DNA of 20,995 nt from Pseudobdellovibrionaceae bacterium (GTDB taxonomy: Bacteria; Bdellovibrionota; Bdellovibrionia; Bdellovibrionales; JAMPXM01): NCBI GenBank assembly GCA_913776405.1, contig CAJYOV010000192.1:1-20995 (forward strand), written 5' to 3'. The notes under the pieces were generated by a model. The model ran no database searches, was not told the DNA's origin, and saw only the letters and a program-made list of their open reading frames with translations. Position numbers and translations under genes: made by a program. This document shows, one piece after another, positions 1 through 7,658 of the stretch (its first letter is position 1; each line of letters starts with the position of its first letter).

Positions 1-1476
1 TTGAATAACGTGAAGGCGGCTGATCGACTTATAGGAATCGGCTGCGTACTTCATGCCGCCGGTGCCGTGAATCGCTGACCAGATTTGAGTGAAACCTGTT
101 GCCGACGCTTCACGAATCGCCCAGAGAATTCTTGAAACAGAGAACTCGCGGAAGTTGCCTTCGCCGTTGGCTGACGGATTGTCGTGCATCGTATAAGACA
201 AACCAGATTCAAGAGGTTCGTTGAACGAGACAACTGCGCTGCAGCCTGTGCCGCAGCCGATGTAACCTTTCGTATCCCTATAGAAGGGGAGGCCCGTCAC
301 AGCCGCTTGGAAGAAGTTCGCCCAACCTTCGCCCCATGCAAGACGTGGATCGATGATGGCGTTTCCATTATGGCTTCCGCCCGGTGAATTCGGTTTACCA
401 TATTGATCTTCGATGAAGTGGCCGTACTCGTGAATGATGACCGAGTTATCGAAGTGATCCATATCGCTTGCGGTCGTGTCACCGTTAACGCCGCCGAGAA
501 TGTAGAGCTCACGGTTGCCATTGAGGTAATAGCTGATACCGCCAGAGACACCGTAGTAGACGCCCGGTGAAAGACCGGGAGTCCAATACGTGAACACGAT
601 GGGTGCAACCGTGAAAGGTTGGCAACCGTTCACGACCGTTCCGCAGTTCGCGGTGGCTGTGCGGAGGTAGGCTTGAGCGTTCGCGATCTGATCAAGAATA
701 TTGAAAGCGCCGCCGAGCCCCGAACCTGCAGCAGTTGCGAGATAAGAAAGGCTCGCTCCGGTTGTCGATTGAACAGTTTTGCTTAGCGCATACGGCTCGT
801 TATCGGTCGGGTTATTCATAATGTAACCCGTATTTGTCGCATTTGCCGCGCGCGAGAGAACGCTCACCGTGTAGGATTGGCCGTCTGCAGGTAACGACAT
901 CGAGAAGTTCCCGCTTGCATCGGTCTCGGCACACTGAACGATTTCGCCGTTTGAGTTTGTCGCGCGGACTTCGGCGTACCGAATCGGCCGAGCGTTCAAG
1001 AGCGTGAGATTTGAAAAGCCCGAAAGCGTAATCGCACCTGATCCACTCGAGCGGTAGAAGCCGATAGCGCTTTGGCCGTGAGCACGAATACTTCCCGAAG
1101 AGTTGGCGTCGACGATAGTCTTTACAGCTTTAACCAGCGTGCAAGGAGACGTGCAGGTATAAACACTTGGCGTACCGTTGATCGAAAGCCCGTAGGACAT
1201 CGTCGATTCATCGGCTTGCACCGTGGGCACAACCGCATTCGTACCATCAGGAGTCACGCCGTTGCCATCGATTCGGTACTGATATTTGGCAGAGCCCGTA
1301 ACGGTCATCGAATTCGCAAACGTTCGCGGACTTGAGACGTAAGGGCAGTAGGCCGCGATGGGTTTTCGCTGTGAAGCTTGATCGCCGCTGCTCACTGAAC
1401 AGCCGTTCAGCGAGGCTGCAACAAGCACGAGCGCAACTGTTGCGAGCTTCGATTTGATCTGGGAAGCAGTCTTCAC
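1..1476 (-). CDS. Lipoprotein zinc metallopeptidase (HExxH), 3' end beyond window
   Basis: The reading frame is open from a GTG at 1476 to the left edge (492 codons, no stop), so the C-terminus is missing. The N-terminus is a hydrophobic signal ending in a lipobox (ASLNGC, Cys26), so this should be a lipid-anchored envelope or exported protein. Residues about 170-215 resemble a carboxypeptidase regulatory-like beta domain. The motif HEYGH (residues 349-353) followed by GEGWANFF, with Glu383 thirty residues after the second His, fits a zinc peptidase in which two His and a downstream Glu bind the metal. I see these motifs directly; assignment to a named MEROPS family is not possible by eye. 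The GTG start is supported by GGAG nine bases upstream. That ribosome-binding site lies in the loop of a small inverted repeat. The gene diverges from the ftsE unit. A role in degrading host or prey protein is only a guess. Confidence 0.8.
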   Translation of the reverse strand, partial: MKTASQIKSKLATVALVLVAASLNGCSVSSGDQASQRKPIAAYCPYVSSPRTFANSMTVTGSAKYQYRIDGNGVTPDGTNAVVPTVQADESTMSYGLSINGTPSVYTCTSPCTLVKAVKTIVDANSSGSIRAHGQSAIGFYRSSGSGAITLSGFSNLTLLNARPIRYAEVRATNSNGEIVQCAETDASGNFSMSLPADGQSYTVSVLSRAANATNTGYIMNNPTDNEPYALSKTVQSTTGASLSYLATAAGSGLGGAFNILDQIANAQAYLRTATANCGTVVNGCQPFTVAPIVFTYWTPGLSPGVYYGVSGGISYYLNGNRELYILGGVNGDTTASDMDHFDNSVIIHEYGHFIEDQYGKPNSPGGSHNGNAIIDPRLAWGEGWANFFQAAVTGLPFYRDTKGYIGCGTGCSAVVSFNEPLESGLSYTMHDNPSANGEGNFREFSVSRILWAIREASATGFTQIWSAIHGTGGMKYAADSYKSISRLHVIQ

Positions 1477-1478
1477 GT

Positions 1479-1504
1479 CTAGGTTCTCCAAGCGGGTGAC
1501 CTAG
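1479..1504 (-). promoter_or_regulatory. Ribosome-binding site in the loop of an inverted repeat
   Basis: CTAGGT and ACCTAG (1479-1484 and 1499-1504) form a 6-bp stem with a 14-nt loop. The GGAG that would serve the metallopeptidase GTG start lies in that loop (minus strand, 1486-1489). The stem is short, so translational control is only a possibility. Confidence 0.3.
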
Positions 1505-1562
1505 TGCTTATCGGTGGGGCTGGGTCGAACGAAGAGGCTGTCTTTGGACCGGAATTTTTAAG

Positions 1563-1575
1563 TCTCAAATTGAGA
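1563..1575. promoter_or_regulatory. Short palindrome in divergent promoter region (possible operator)
   Basis: TCTCAAATTGAGA has 6-bp arms around a central base. It lies in the 222-bp spacer between the divergent metallopeptidase and ftsE units. It could be an operator, but 6-bp arms in AT-rich spacer DNA also occur by chance. Confidence 0.2.
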
Positions 1576-1579
1576 ATTC

Positions 1580-1609
1580 TTGAATCGTTTCGCGCAGTCA
1601 TGAGATAGT
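1580..1609 (+). promoter_or_regulatory. Possible sigma70-type promoter for the ftsE unit
   Basis: TTGAAT at 1580-1585 and GATAGT at 1604-1609, spaced 18 bases apart, each match four of six consensus positions. The site is about 90 bases upstream of the first gene of the unit. This is a pattern match only. Confidence 0.28.
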
Positions 1610-1616
1610 CTGGCGG

Positions 1617-1645
1617 CTCAAAAAGCGACGATTTTGACCGTCGCT
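1617..1645 (-). terminator. Hairpin with T-run on the minus strand in the divergent spacer
   Basis: AGCGACG (1624-1630) and CGTCGCT (1639-1645) form a perfect 7-bp stem with an 8-nt loop. Read on the minus strand, the stem is followed by a short T-run, like an intrinsic terminator. It lies upstream of the metallopeptidase start and downstream of no minus-strand gene visible here. It could be an attenuator for a leader transcript or a barrier to antisense transcription. Confidence 0.4.
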
Positions 1646-1698
1646 CAAGCGGCAAAAACGAGACCACTACTAGGCCCCGACCGGGCTAAACGAAAGTT

Positions 1699-1965
1699 AT
1701 GGAAAAAGGCTTTAACTCTGACATCGTCTATCGCGGAATGAACTTCCATGTTCAGAGTGAAGATTGGGGTATCGAAAACCCCTATCTCGTCAGCCGCGTT
1801 TACCAAGAGGGCGCGATCATCAAGAGCGTGAAGACGCCGTATTCGGAAGTCCTAGGCTTCGGTCAGATCCATCGACGCCGTGTCGACCCCCAGGTAATTC
1901 GTCTGGCTCTGCGAGAGCAGCACGAGAAAATTCTAGACCTGTTGCTAAGTGGTCAGCTTGTTTGA
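1699..1965 (+). CDS. Conserved-looking small protein upstream of ftsE (88 aa)
   Basis: The protein has no signal peptide or membrane segment. The N-terminal half (YRGMNFHVQSEDWGIENP, then LVSRVYQEGAIIKS) resembles a short beta-rich protein I associate with deltaproteobacterial-type genomes, with an F/YHVQ(S/T)ED core. That recognition is from memory and no function is known to me. The C-terminal part (about residues 58-88) is a charged helix. It starts at ATG 1699 with only a weak GAAAG upstream, and it ends 19 bases before ftsE in the same direction. It is probably cotranscribed with the division genes and might be a cytoplasmic partner or regulator of FtsE, but that is inference from position only. 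Confidence 0.75.
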   Translation: MEKGFNSDIVYRGMNFHVQSEDWGIENPYLVSRVYQEGAIIKSVKTPYSEVLGFGQIHRRRVDPQVIRLALREQHEKILDLLLSGQLV

Positions 1966-1984
1966 CTGAAGTAGAATAAAGAGA

Positions 1985-2635
1985 ATGATTTCATTCTCTC
2001 ACGTCTACAAAACGTATCCGGGCCCGGTGCACGCGCTTCGCGACATCACTGTCGAAATTCAAAAAGGCGAGTTCCTGTTTCTGACTGGAAAGAGCGGCGC
2101 TGGTAAGACAACTCTCTTCCGAATGATTTCGGCTTTCGACAAACCCTCATCGGGGCAAGTGCAAGTCGCGGGCTACGACCTTGCGGCCATTCGCGCAAAC
2201 GAAGTGCCTTTCTACCGCAGAAAAATCGGTGTCGTCTTTCAAGATTTCCGACTTCTTCGCGGTCGAAGCGTTTTTGAAAACGTCGCTCTGCCACTAGAAA
2301 TTCGCGGCGACCGCGTTCAGGGGCTGAATCGACGTGTCGATGACATGCTCGATCATGTTGGCTTGATTCTGAAAAAAAATGCGCCGATCGAACAGCTCTC
2401 AGGCGGTGAACAACAGAGGGTTGCAATCGCGCGCGCGTTGATCCACCAACCGGGCGTTTTAATCGCGGATGAGCCTACGGGCAACCTCGATCCGCAGATG
2501 AGCGAAGAGATCATGGATCTCCTTGATCGTGTCAACGCTCAGGGCACGACCGTCTTTGTCGCAACTCACGATCATGAGTTGGTTCGTCGTCGCGCAAAGC
2601 GTGTCGTGAACATCGATGCGGGGCATTTGAGATGA
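1985..2635 (+). CDS. ftsE: Cell division ABC transporter ATP-binding protein FtsE
   Basis: This is a 216-residue single ABC ATPase domain, the usual FtsE length. The Walker A motif is GKSGAGKT (35-42). The Q-loop glutamine is Gln86 in VVFQDF. The signature is LSGGEQQRVAIARA (from 138), Walker B is VLIADEPTGNLD (158 onward), and the H-loop is ATHD (His195). FtsE forms a cytoplasmic dimer on FtsX and couples ATP hydrolysis to activation of periplasmic cell-wall hydrolases at the division site. It is preceded by a purine-rich AAAGAGA ribosome-binding site. Its TGA overlaps the ftsX ATG (ATGA), so the pair is translationally coupled. LolD and MacB ATPases share these motifs, but the FtsX and EnvC genes downstream make FtsE the firm choice. 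Confidence 0.95.
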   Translation: MISFSHVYKTYPGPVHALRDITVEIQKGEFLFLTGKSGAGKTTLFRMISAFDKPSSGQVQVAGYDLAAIRANEVPFYRRKIGVVFQDFRLLRGRSVFENVALPLEIRGDRVQGLNRRVDDMLDHVGLILKKNAPIEQLSGGEQQRVAIARALIHQPGVLIADEPTGNLDPQMSEEIMDLLDRVNAQGTTVFVATHDHELVRRRAKRVVNIDAGHLR

Positions 2636-3567
2636 GTTGGCTTTCGAACGATCTCAAAAGTTTTAAACGCTCTTGGCTTCATCACACAGGAATGCAGCTC
2701 GCGACTTTATCGGTGCTCACGGCTACGTTTGCAGTCGTAGCACTTGTGTTGTCGCTCGGTTTGAATGTGAATCGAATTCTAGCTTCTTGGGGCGAGACAG
2801 TGCAAATCACTGCGTACCTTGATGAGAACGTTGCTGCCGATAAGGTTTCTGGTATTCAGTCACAGCTTGAAAAACTTCCGTCGGTCGAAACGGTTGTTCA
2901 CATCCCACGCGAAGTTGCGACTCAAAATTTCAAATCTCAGATGGCGTCTTACGCTCCGGACCTTTTGACGGACTCGGATTTCGAAAATCCTTTTCCTGCA
3001 AGCTTTCGAATCAATCTTAAAGGTGGCGTCCATACTGAACAAGACTTCGCGGCTTTAGAAAAAATTGCGGCTGCGGTTGGAAAAGTCGAGGGTATCGAAG
3101 ACGTTTCTTACGGCCAGACTTGGGTGAAAAGCTATGCGTCTTTCGTGAACGCAATTGCTGCAAGTGGTGGCGTCATGGTTTTAATCCTTCTGGCAGGTGG
3201 CCTCTTTGTTGTCTCGAACTCGATTCGTGCTTCGATCACCGCTCGCCGTGAAGAGATCGAAATTCTAGAGTTGATTGGAGCAACGTCCTCGATGATCCGT
3301 AGACCCTACATCGTCGAGGGTGCCGCGATGGGCTTCGTTGCAGCTTTAATCGCGCTTGGATTGTGCTTCGGCATTCAGGCGTGGCAGCTCTCGCTCGTTT
3401 CAAAGAACTTGGAATTGGCAAGGCTCGCGCATCAAGTGACTTATCTTGGGCCGGCCCTGACACTCGCCTTCGTCGCATGCGGAACTTTCTTGGGTGCCTT
3501 CGGTGCTTGGGCGACTGTTCGTCGTATTAACGACGGTTGGTCGGCTCTTCAGAGGCAGTCGACGTGA
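2632..3567 (+). CDS. ftsX: Cell division protein FtsX
   Basis: This 311-residue membrane protein has FtsX architecture. A short cytoplasmic N-terminus is followed by TM1 (about 21-44) and a periplasmic domain (about 45-175) rich in charged residues. Three C-terminal membrane segments follow (about 176-200, 228-250 and 275-298). The motif SNSIRASITARREEIEILELIGAT between TM2 and TM3 is characteristic of the family. The periplasmic domain of FtsX normally binds EnvC or a similar hydrolase regulator, and the next gene encodes an EnvC-type protein. It overlaps ftsE by four bases, and its stop overlaps the likely GTG start of the next gene. Confidence 0.94.
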   Translation: MSWLSNDLKSFKRSWLHHTGMQLATLSVLTATFAVVALVLSLGLNVNRILASWGETVQITAYLDENVAADKVSGIQSQLEKLPSVETVVHIPREVATQNFKSQMASYAPDLLTDSDFENPFPASFRINLKGGVHTEQDFAALEKIAAAVGKVEGIEDVSYGQTWVKSYASFVNAIAASGGVMVLILLAGGLFVVSNSIRASITARREEIEILELIGATSSMIRRPYIVEGAAMGFVAALIALGLCFGIQAWQLSLVSKNLELARLAHQVTYLGPALTLAFVACGTFLGAFGAWATVRRINDGWSALQRQST

Positions 3568-4748
3568 ACAGAAACGTATTCAGACTTTTCAAGTCGCTTC
3601 TCGCGGGTTCGGCTCTGTCGATCTCGCTTGCTGCTTTTGGCGCGACACCTGAGAAGTCTGATGCGAAACCCGCAGTCAAAGTCGAAGCCCTTGCGGCAAA
3701 GATGACAGCGAGCAAACAGAAGATCGCAGAGGCGGAAGAAGAAAAACGCCGGATCCTCGGCTCGCTTTATTCGATTCAAAAAAAGATGAAGAAGATCACG
3801 TCTGAGAAGAGCCATCTGACAGACGAGCTCTTCCAAGCTCAGGACGGCGTAAGAAACATCGCGAAAGTGATCGCCAATCTCGAGAAAGAGATTTCGCAGC
3901 AGAAAGTTCAGCTCAGACGCCGACTCAGAGCGCTTTACAAGATGTCGGGTCAAGGCTACATCGGCATCTTGTTCTCTCAAACGAACTCGAGTGATCTCGA
4001 TCAAACACTTCGATTCTTAAAGATCGTGACCGACAGCGACTACAAGCTGATTCAGTCTTACAAAAAGAACGTTGCGGCTTACACGAAGCAAAAAGACAAA
4101 TTGAAGTCGCAAGTTGAACGGCTCGTGGGTATCGAGAAGCGAATTAAGAAACAAGAAGGTCTGCTGGCGCTTCAACACCAGTCGAAATCAAAGATCGTCT
4201 CGGAGCTTGATCGCAAGCGTTCAGCCAACCTCGATAGCATCAAAAGTATTCGGAAAAAGACAGAAGGCATGAGCGATGAAGTGATGGATGAGCTTCTTCG
4301 CCCTTCGATCTACGAGCAAAAAGGTCTTTTGCCTTCGCCGATCGCAGCTGCTGTTGCGCAAGACTTCGGTCTAATCACCGACGAGAAGTTTAAATTAAAG
4401 TACTCGCACAAGGGCTGGACTTACGCAGCGGTCACGGCGCCCGTTGTCTCGATCTTCGAGGGCACAGTCGCAAGAGCAACCGCGGTGCCCGGTTACGGAA
4501 CCACGGTCGTGATCGATCACGGGGATCATTATTATTCGGTCTACGCTCACTTATCTCACCTGCGTGCAAAGCAGGGTGATACGATTGAGAAAGGCCAGCC
4601 GTTCGCAGATGCGAGCGATTCAAAAGGAATATATTTCGAGATTCGACATTTTTCAGAACCGGAGAACCCGGCGATTTGGATGTCGACTCGAAACGCGAAA
4701 GCAGTTGAAGCAAGCAAAACTTCAGCGGCAATGGCCAGTGTCGACTAA
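3564..4748 (+). CDS. envC: EnvC-type amidase activator with degenerate LytM/M23 domain
   Basis: The protein has 394 residues from the GTG at 3564, which overlaps the ftsX stop (GTGA) and has AGAGG eight bases upstream. An earlier ATG at 3537 lies inside ftsX and would hide the signal peptide (MNRNVFRLFKSLLAGSALSI, cleavage near residue 26). Residues about 37-245 are long coiled coil. Residues about 255-372 are a LytM fold. The zinc-site residues of active M23 peptidases are not conserved: the expected HxGxD reads HKGWT (Asp replaced by Thr286), and the HLH before FEIR reads GIY (355-357), much like the SLYFEIR of E. coli EnvC. So it should not cleave wall itself but activate amidases, with FtsEX as the driver. 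Confidence 0.9.
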   Translation: MNRNVFRLFKSLLAGSALSISLAAFGATPEKSDAKPAVKVEALAAKMTASKQKIAEAEEEKRRILGSLYSIQKKMKKITSEKSHLTDELFQAQDGVRNIAKVIANLEKEISQQKVQLRRRLRALYKMSGQGYIGILFSQTNSSDLDQTLRFLKIVTDSDYKLIQSYKKNVAAYTKQKDKLKSQVERLVGIEKRIKKQEGLLALQHQSKSKIVSELDRKRSANLDSIKSIRKKTEGMSDEVMDELLRPSIYEQKGLLPSPIAAAVAQDFGLITDEKFKLKYSHKGWTYAAVTAPVVSIFEGTVARATAVPGYGTTVVIDHGDHYYSVYAHLSHLRAKQGDTIEKGQPFADASDSKGIYFEIRHFSEPENPAIWMSTRNAKAVEASKTSAAMASVD

Positions 4749-4760
4749 GGAGAGTCTTCA

Positions 4761-6284
4761 ATGATGCGCAGAGTGGTTAAGTTCTTAGTCGTTCCCTTAG
4801 CAATTCTCGTTCTGATGAGCGGGTGGTTTGTTGCAGCCATGGGCGGTTTCTCAAGCGCCACCGCGTATGCGAAAGAACGCTATGAAGACCTTCAAATCTT
4901 TGCGAAAGTTCTGAACCTTGTTCAGCAGTACTACGTAGAAGATGTCGATACGCAGAAGCTGATCTACGGCGGCATCAAGGGCATGCTGCAAGAGCTTGAT
5001 CCTCACACGAACTTTCTGCCGCCGGATGTTTATAAAGAGTTCGAGTCGGAAACGAGCGGCGAGTTCTCAGGGATCGGTATCGAAATCACGGTTCAAAACG
5101 ACATCCTCACGGTCATCTCTCCGATCGAGGACACACCGGCCTACATCGCAGGTATCAAAGCCGGCGACCGCATCGTCGAAATCAACGGCGTTAGCACGAA
5201 AGGTTTCTCACTCGCGGAAGCCGCTCAACACATGCGCGGAAAACGCGGCTCGAAAGTGCGTCTCGGTATTTTCCGAGATGGCTTCGAGAAGCCGAAGGTC
5301 TTCGAGGTTGAACGTGGTTCGGTGAAGGTGCGTTCGGTCAAGTTTCTCGATCTCGATGACGGCTACGGCTACATCCGCTTGACAAGCTTCATCGAAAACT
5401 CGGCGCCCGACATGGAAAAGGCGTTGAAGCAATTGATCAAATCTCACAAAGAGATCCGCGGTTTGATCATCGACCTCCGTCGAAACCCAGGCGGTCTCTT
5501 AGACCAAGCTGTTAAAATTTCGGACTTCTTCCTCGAAAAAGGCGTGATCGTCAGCACGATCGGTCGCAACAAAAAAGAAAAAGAAGTGATTTACGCGAAG
5601 AAGGAAGGCACTTACGCAAACTTCCCAATCATCGTATTGATCAACGAGTATTCGGCTTCGGCATCTGAGATCTTGGCGGGTGCGCTTCAAGACAACAAGC
5701 GTGCGCTCATCATGGGTCAACAGTCGTTTGGTAAGGGTTCGGTTCAGTCGGTCGTGAAACTCGGCGACGGATCGGGTTTGAAACTCACAGTTGCGCGCTA
5801 CTACACACCTAGCGGTCGGTCGATTCAGGCGCTCGGCATTACGCCGGACGTTCTCGTCGATGAAGTCGATCCTGAGAGCTATAAAAAAGCGATTATCAAA
5901 CGCGAAATCCGCAGAGAAGGCGATATCTCTCGCCACTTGTTGGGTGAGCGCGAGCTTGAAGAACAGGAAAAGAAGGAAGAGCCGGCACCGTCGGATTCGG
6001 CGAATTACTGGTTCAAGGCAAGTGGCGATCCGAAGAAAGCGAAGACTCCGAAAGAGAAGCTTCTCGCAGAAGACTTCCAGGCGATGCAGGCTTACAATTA
6101 CCTCCGTGCTTGGAAGGTGATGGAAGGCTACGTAGATCAAAGCTCAAATTCCGGAACACCGGTAAGTGCGGCTCCAGAGGCATCGGGAGCAGCACCAAGT
6201 TCTGGTTCGACGCCAGCGCCGGCCGCATCGCCAGCTGCTACGCCAGCCAAACCAGCGGCGAAAACGCCAGCAAAGAAGAAGTGA
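4761..6284 (+). CDS. ctpA: C-terminal processing (S41) protease, CtpA/Prc type
   Basis: This is a 507-residue periplasmic serine protease anchored or secreted by an N-terminal hydrophobic segment (about 8-28). A PDZ domain (about 100-185, starting at SGEFSGIGIEI) is followed by the S41 core with the Ser-Lys dyad. Ser300 lies in NEYSASASEI, Lys325 in FGKGSVQ, and Gln329 completes the site. These proteases trim C-termini of envelope proteins, often cell-wall hydrolases or lipoproteins. After residue 380 comes a charged region and a Pro/Ala-rich, Lys-ending tail (from about 465) that is probably disordered and might contact wall or membrane. An AAGGAGAG ribosome-binding site precedes ATG 4761, 12 bases after envC. 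The unit ends in a strong terminator. Confidence 0.93.
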   Translation: MMRRVVKFLVVPLAILVLMSGWFVAAMGGFSSATAYAKERYEDLQIFAKVLNLVQQYYVEDVDTQKLIYGGIKGMLQELDPHTNFLPPDVYKEFESETSGEFSGIGIEITVQNDILTVISPIEDTPAYIAGIKAGDRIVEINGVSTKGFSLAEAAQHMRGKRGSKVRLGIFRDGFEKPKVFEVERGSVKVRSVKFLDLDDGYGYIRLTSFIENSAPDMEKALKQLIKSHKEIRGLIIDLRRNPGGLLDQAVKISDFFLEKGVIVSTIGRNKKEKEVIYAKKEGTYANFPIIVLINEYSASASEILAGALQDNKRALIMGQQSFGKGSVQSVVKLGDGSGLKLTVARYYTPSGRSIQALGITPDVLVDEVDPESYKKAIIKREIRREGDISRHLLGERELEEQEKKEEPAPSDSANYWFKASGDPKKAKTPKEKLLAEDFQAMQAYNYLRAWKVMEGYVDQSSNSGTPVSAAPEASGAAPSSGSTPAPAASPAATPAKPAAKTPAKKK

Positions 6285-6326
6285 TCACGACGACGGGCTT
6301 GTAACCTCAAGCCTCGATGTGGAAAT

Positions 6327-6358
6327 AAAAAAACGCGGACCCAGGCCCGCGTTTTTTT
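6327..6358. terminator. Strong bidirectional intrinsic terminator
   Basis: ACGCGG and CCGCGT form a stem with an 8-nt loop, flanked by seven A on the left and seven T on the right. It functions in either direction. It closes the ftsE-ctpA unit on the plus strand and the 59-residue minus-strand gene on the other. Confidence 0.9.
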
Positions 6359-6389
6359 ATATCGAAAATCAGTCTGAGCTCAGAGAGTT

Positions 6390-6569
6390 CTAGCCCTTCA
6401 GAAGTTTCGATACGGCGAAAATACCGACGCCAAGAATCGCTAAAATCGAAATCGCCTTTGAGCCGATCGCGACCGCTTCATTTTGGCCCATGAAACCTCC
6501 AATCGAGGCGCAGGCAAGACCGACGACAACAAGAATGATCAAGGCGAGAATCAAACGAAAAAGCTTCAT
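6390..6569 (-). CDS. Small two-helix membrane protein (59 aa)
   Basis: ATG at 6569 runs to TAG at 6390-6392. The product begins MKLFRLILALIILVVVGLAC and ends FAVSKLLKG. It has two hydrophobic segments (about 4-25 and 38-54) joined by a short polar loop with GQNEAVA, and basic residues at both ends. The frame has good codon usage and sits between a terminator and a terminator-like hairpin, as a real monocistronic gene would. The ribosome-binding site is weak. A small stress-type or phage-shock-type inner-membrane protein is possible, but I do not recognise a family. Alternatively the first hydrophobic segment with Cys20 could be a lipoprotein signal (VGLAC), which would change its topology. 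Confidence 0.6.
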   Translation of the reverse strand: MKLFRLILALIILVVVGLACASIGGFMGQNEAVAIGSKAISILAILGVGIFAVSKLLKG

Positions 6570-6613
6570 GGGTTAAGCATGGCGCTTTGGAGTTTGGAGA
6601 GTCAAATAAGGCA

Positions 6614-6638
6614 TCGATTCTTCAGCTTGAAGAATTGA
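6614..6638 (-). terminator. Hairpin after gluQ (probable terminator of tig-gluQ)
   Basis: An 11-bp stem (6614-6624 with 6628-6638, one G-T pair) closes a 3-nt loop five bases after the gluQ stop. The following T-run is poor (TGCCTTATTT), so it may terminate weakly or protect the mRNA 3' end. Confidence 0.5.
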
Positions 6639-6642
6639 TGCG

Positions 6643-7632
6643 TCATTTTACGACTGAAAGTCCGAGTTCTTTCAAAGTAAGGGCGGGCAGACGTTCGGAA
6701 GAAATATCAGCCAACTCGTGCAGCTTAATCGCTTCGGGAAAATCGAAACTGGCCTCGAAAATCTCGATGAGTTGCTTCGACGTGATGCCGCCTTCGTGAA
6801 GCTCTTCGAGAGTGACTCCAGCTGTTCGTTTCTCTAACCGGTGACCATCCTCTTGAGTCACAAGAGATGCGTGAAAGACTGCAGGAAGCTTTCGCGCGGA
6901 ATTTTCAGACTTCAAAAGCCATGTTTGAATTGCGCGCTGAGAAATGAGCGCTGGAGCGAGATCGATACTCCGTACGAGCAGATCGTAGCCGCCGTCGAAG
7001 TCGTCAATCGCGCAGGCCCAATGATAAGAGGGCACGAAATGATCGCCAGACGGCGACGTGCGCGCGATGATGAAGTCGTCATACCCTTCCGCGTGCGCGC
7101 CACCCATGGTCTCCGGCGAGCTTGGCATTTTCATGCGCCAAGCGAGAGTTACAACGTCTTTTGAAAGCGGAGGCGAGAAGCCGGACTGCAGATCGAAACT
7201 CCGAAGGCGACAAGCGCCCGAGTAAATTGGCGCAGCACCGTCGTGCGGCGCTGACGCCATTCCCGCGAGCGCGGTTTGCACATCTTTACGAGAACAATCG
7301 CAAGCGTAGATCACGCCTTCTCGGCGTGCGCGCTCGAACAGCTCAAGGTGACGCGGGTAGAACTCGCTTTGAGTCAGAGTCACATCAGGCTTCATGCCGA
7401 GCTCGCGCATGTCTGAAGCTTGAAGTTCTTGAGCACCGGCGAGAACGCGCGGGCGGTCAATGTCTTCATAGCGAACGACCCAAGGCAGTCCGAGAGCTTT
7501 CGCGAATTTCCAAGAGATCCAAGCCGTACGCAGGTTGCCGACGTGAAAGCGGCCCGTAGGTGAAGGCGCAAAACGAACGCCGCCCGTGTAAGGGGCGGCG
7601 CGAGAGTTTGAATTCGTTGAAACATCTTTCAT
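6643..7632 (-). CDS. gluQ: Glutamyl-Q tRNA(Asp) synthetase
   Basis: The 329-residue product matches the class I GluRS-like catalytic core without an anticodon-binding domain. Motifs are VRFAPSPTGRFHVGNLRTAW (the HIGH-type motif reads HVGN), RYEDIDRPR and LTQSEFY. CxCSR (Cys111, Cys113) with YSGAC (Tyr137, Cys141) forms the expected four-ligand zinc site. HRLEKR lies in the KMSKS position. The enzyme charges glutamate onto queuosine in tRNA(Asp), independent of the tRNA acceptor end. Full-length GluRS would need about 150 more residues. It starts 26 bases after the trigger factor gene, so the two are probably cotranscribed. Confidence 0.92.
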   Translation of the reverse strand: MKDVSTNSNSRAAPYTGGVRFAPSPTGRFHVGNLRTAWISWKFAKALGLPWVVRYEDIDRPRVLAGAQELQASDMRELGMKPDVTLTQSEFYPRHLELFERARREGVIYACDCSRKDVQTALAGMASAPHDGAAPIYSGACRLRSFDLQSGFSPPLSKDVVTLAWRMKMPSSPETMGGAHAEGYDDFIIARTSPSGDHFVPSYHWACAIDDFDGGYDLLVRSIDLAPALISQRAIQTWLLKSENSARKLPAVFHASLVTQEDGHRLEKRTAGVTLEELHEGGITSKQLIEIFEASFDFPEAIKLHELADISSERLPALTLKELGLSVVK

Positions 7633-7658
7633 GCGAATCCAGTTGAAGCCTTAACGTT

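Noticed and set aside
1477..1698. Small gene on the minus strand (1479-1667)
   Set aside because: The frame crosses a terminator-like hairpin and the promoter region, lacks a ribosome-binding site, and shows no coding character.
5499..6140. 213-codon minus-strand frame opposite ctpA
   Set aside because: It is the antisense of the S41 catalytic region, with no family resemblance.
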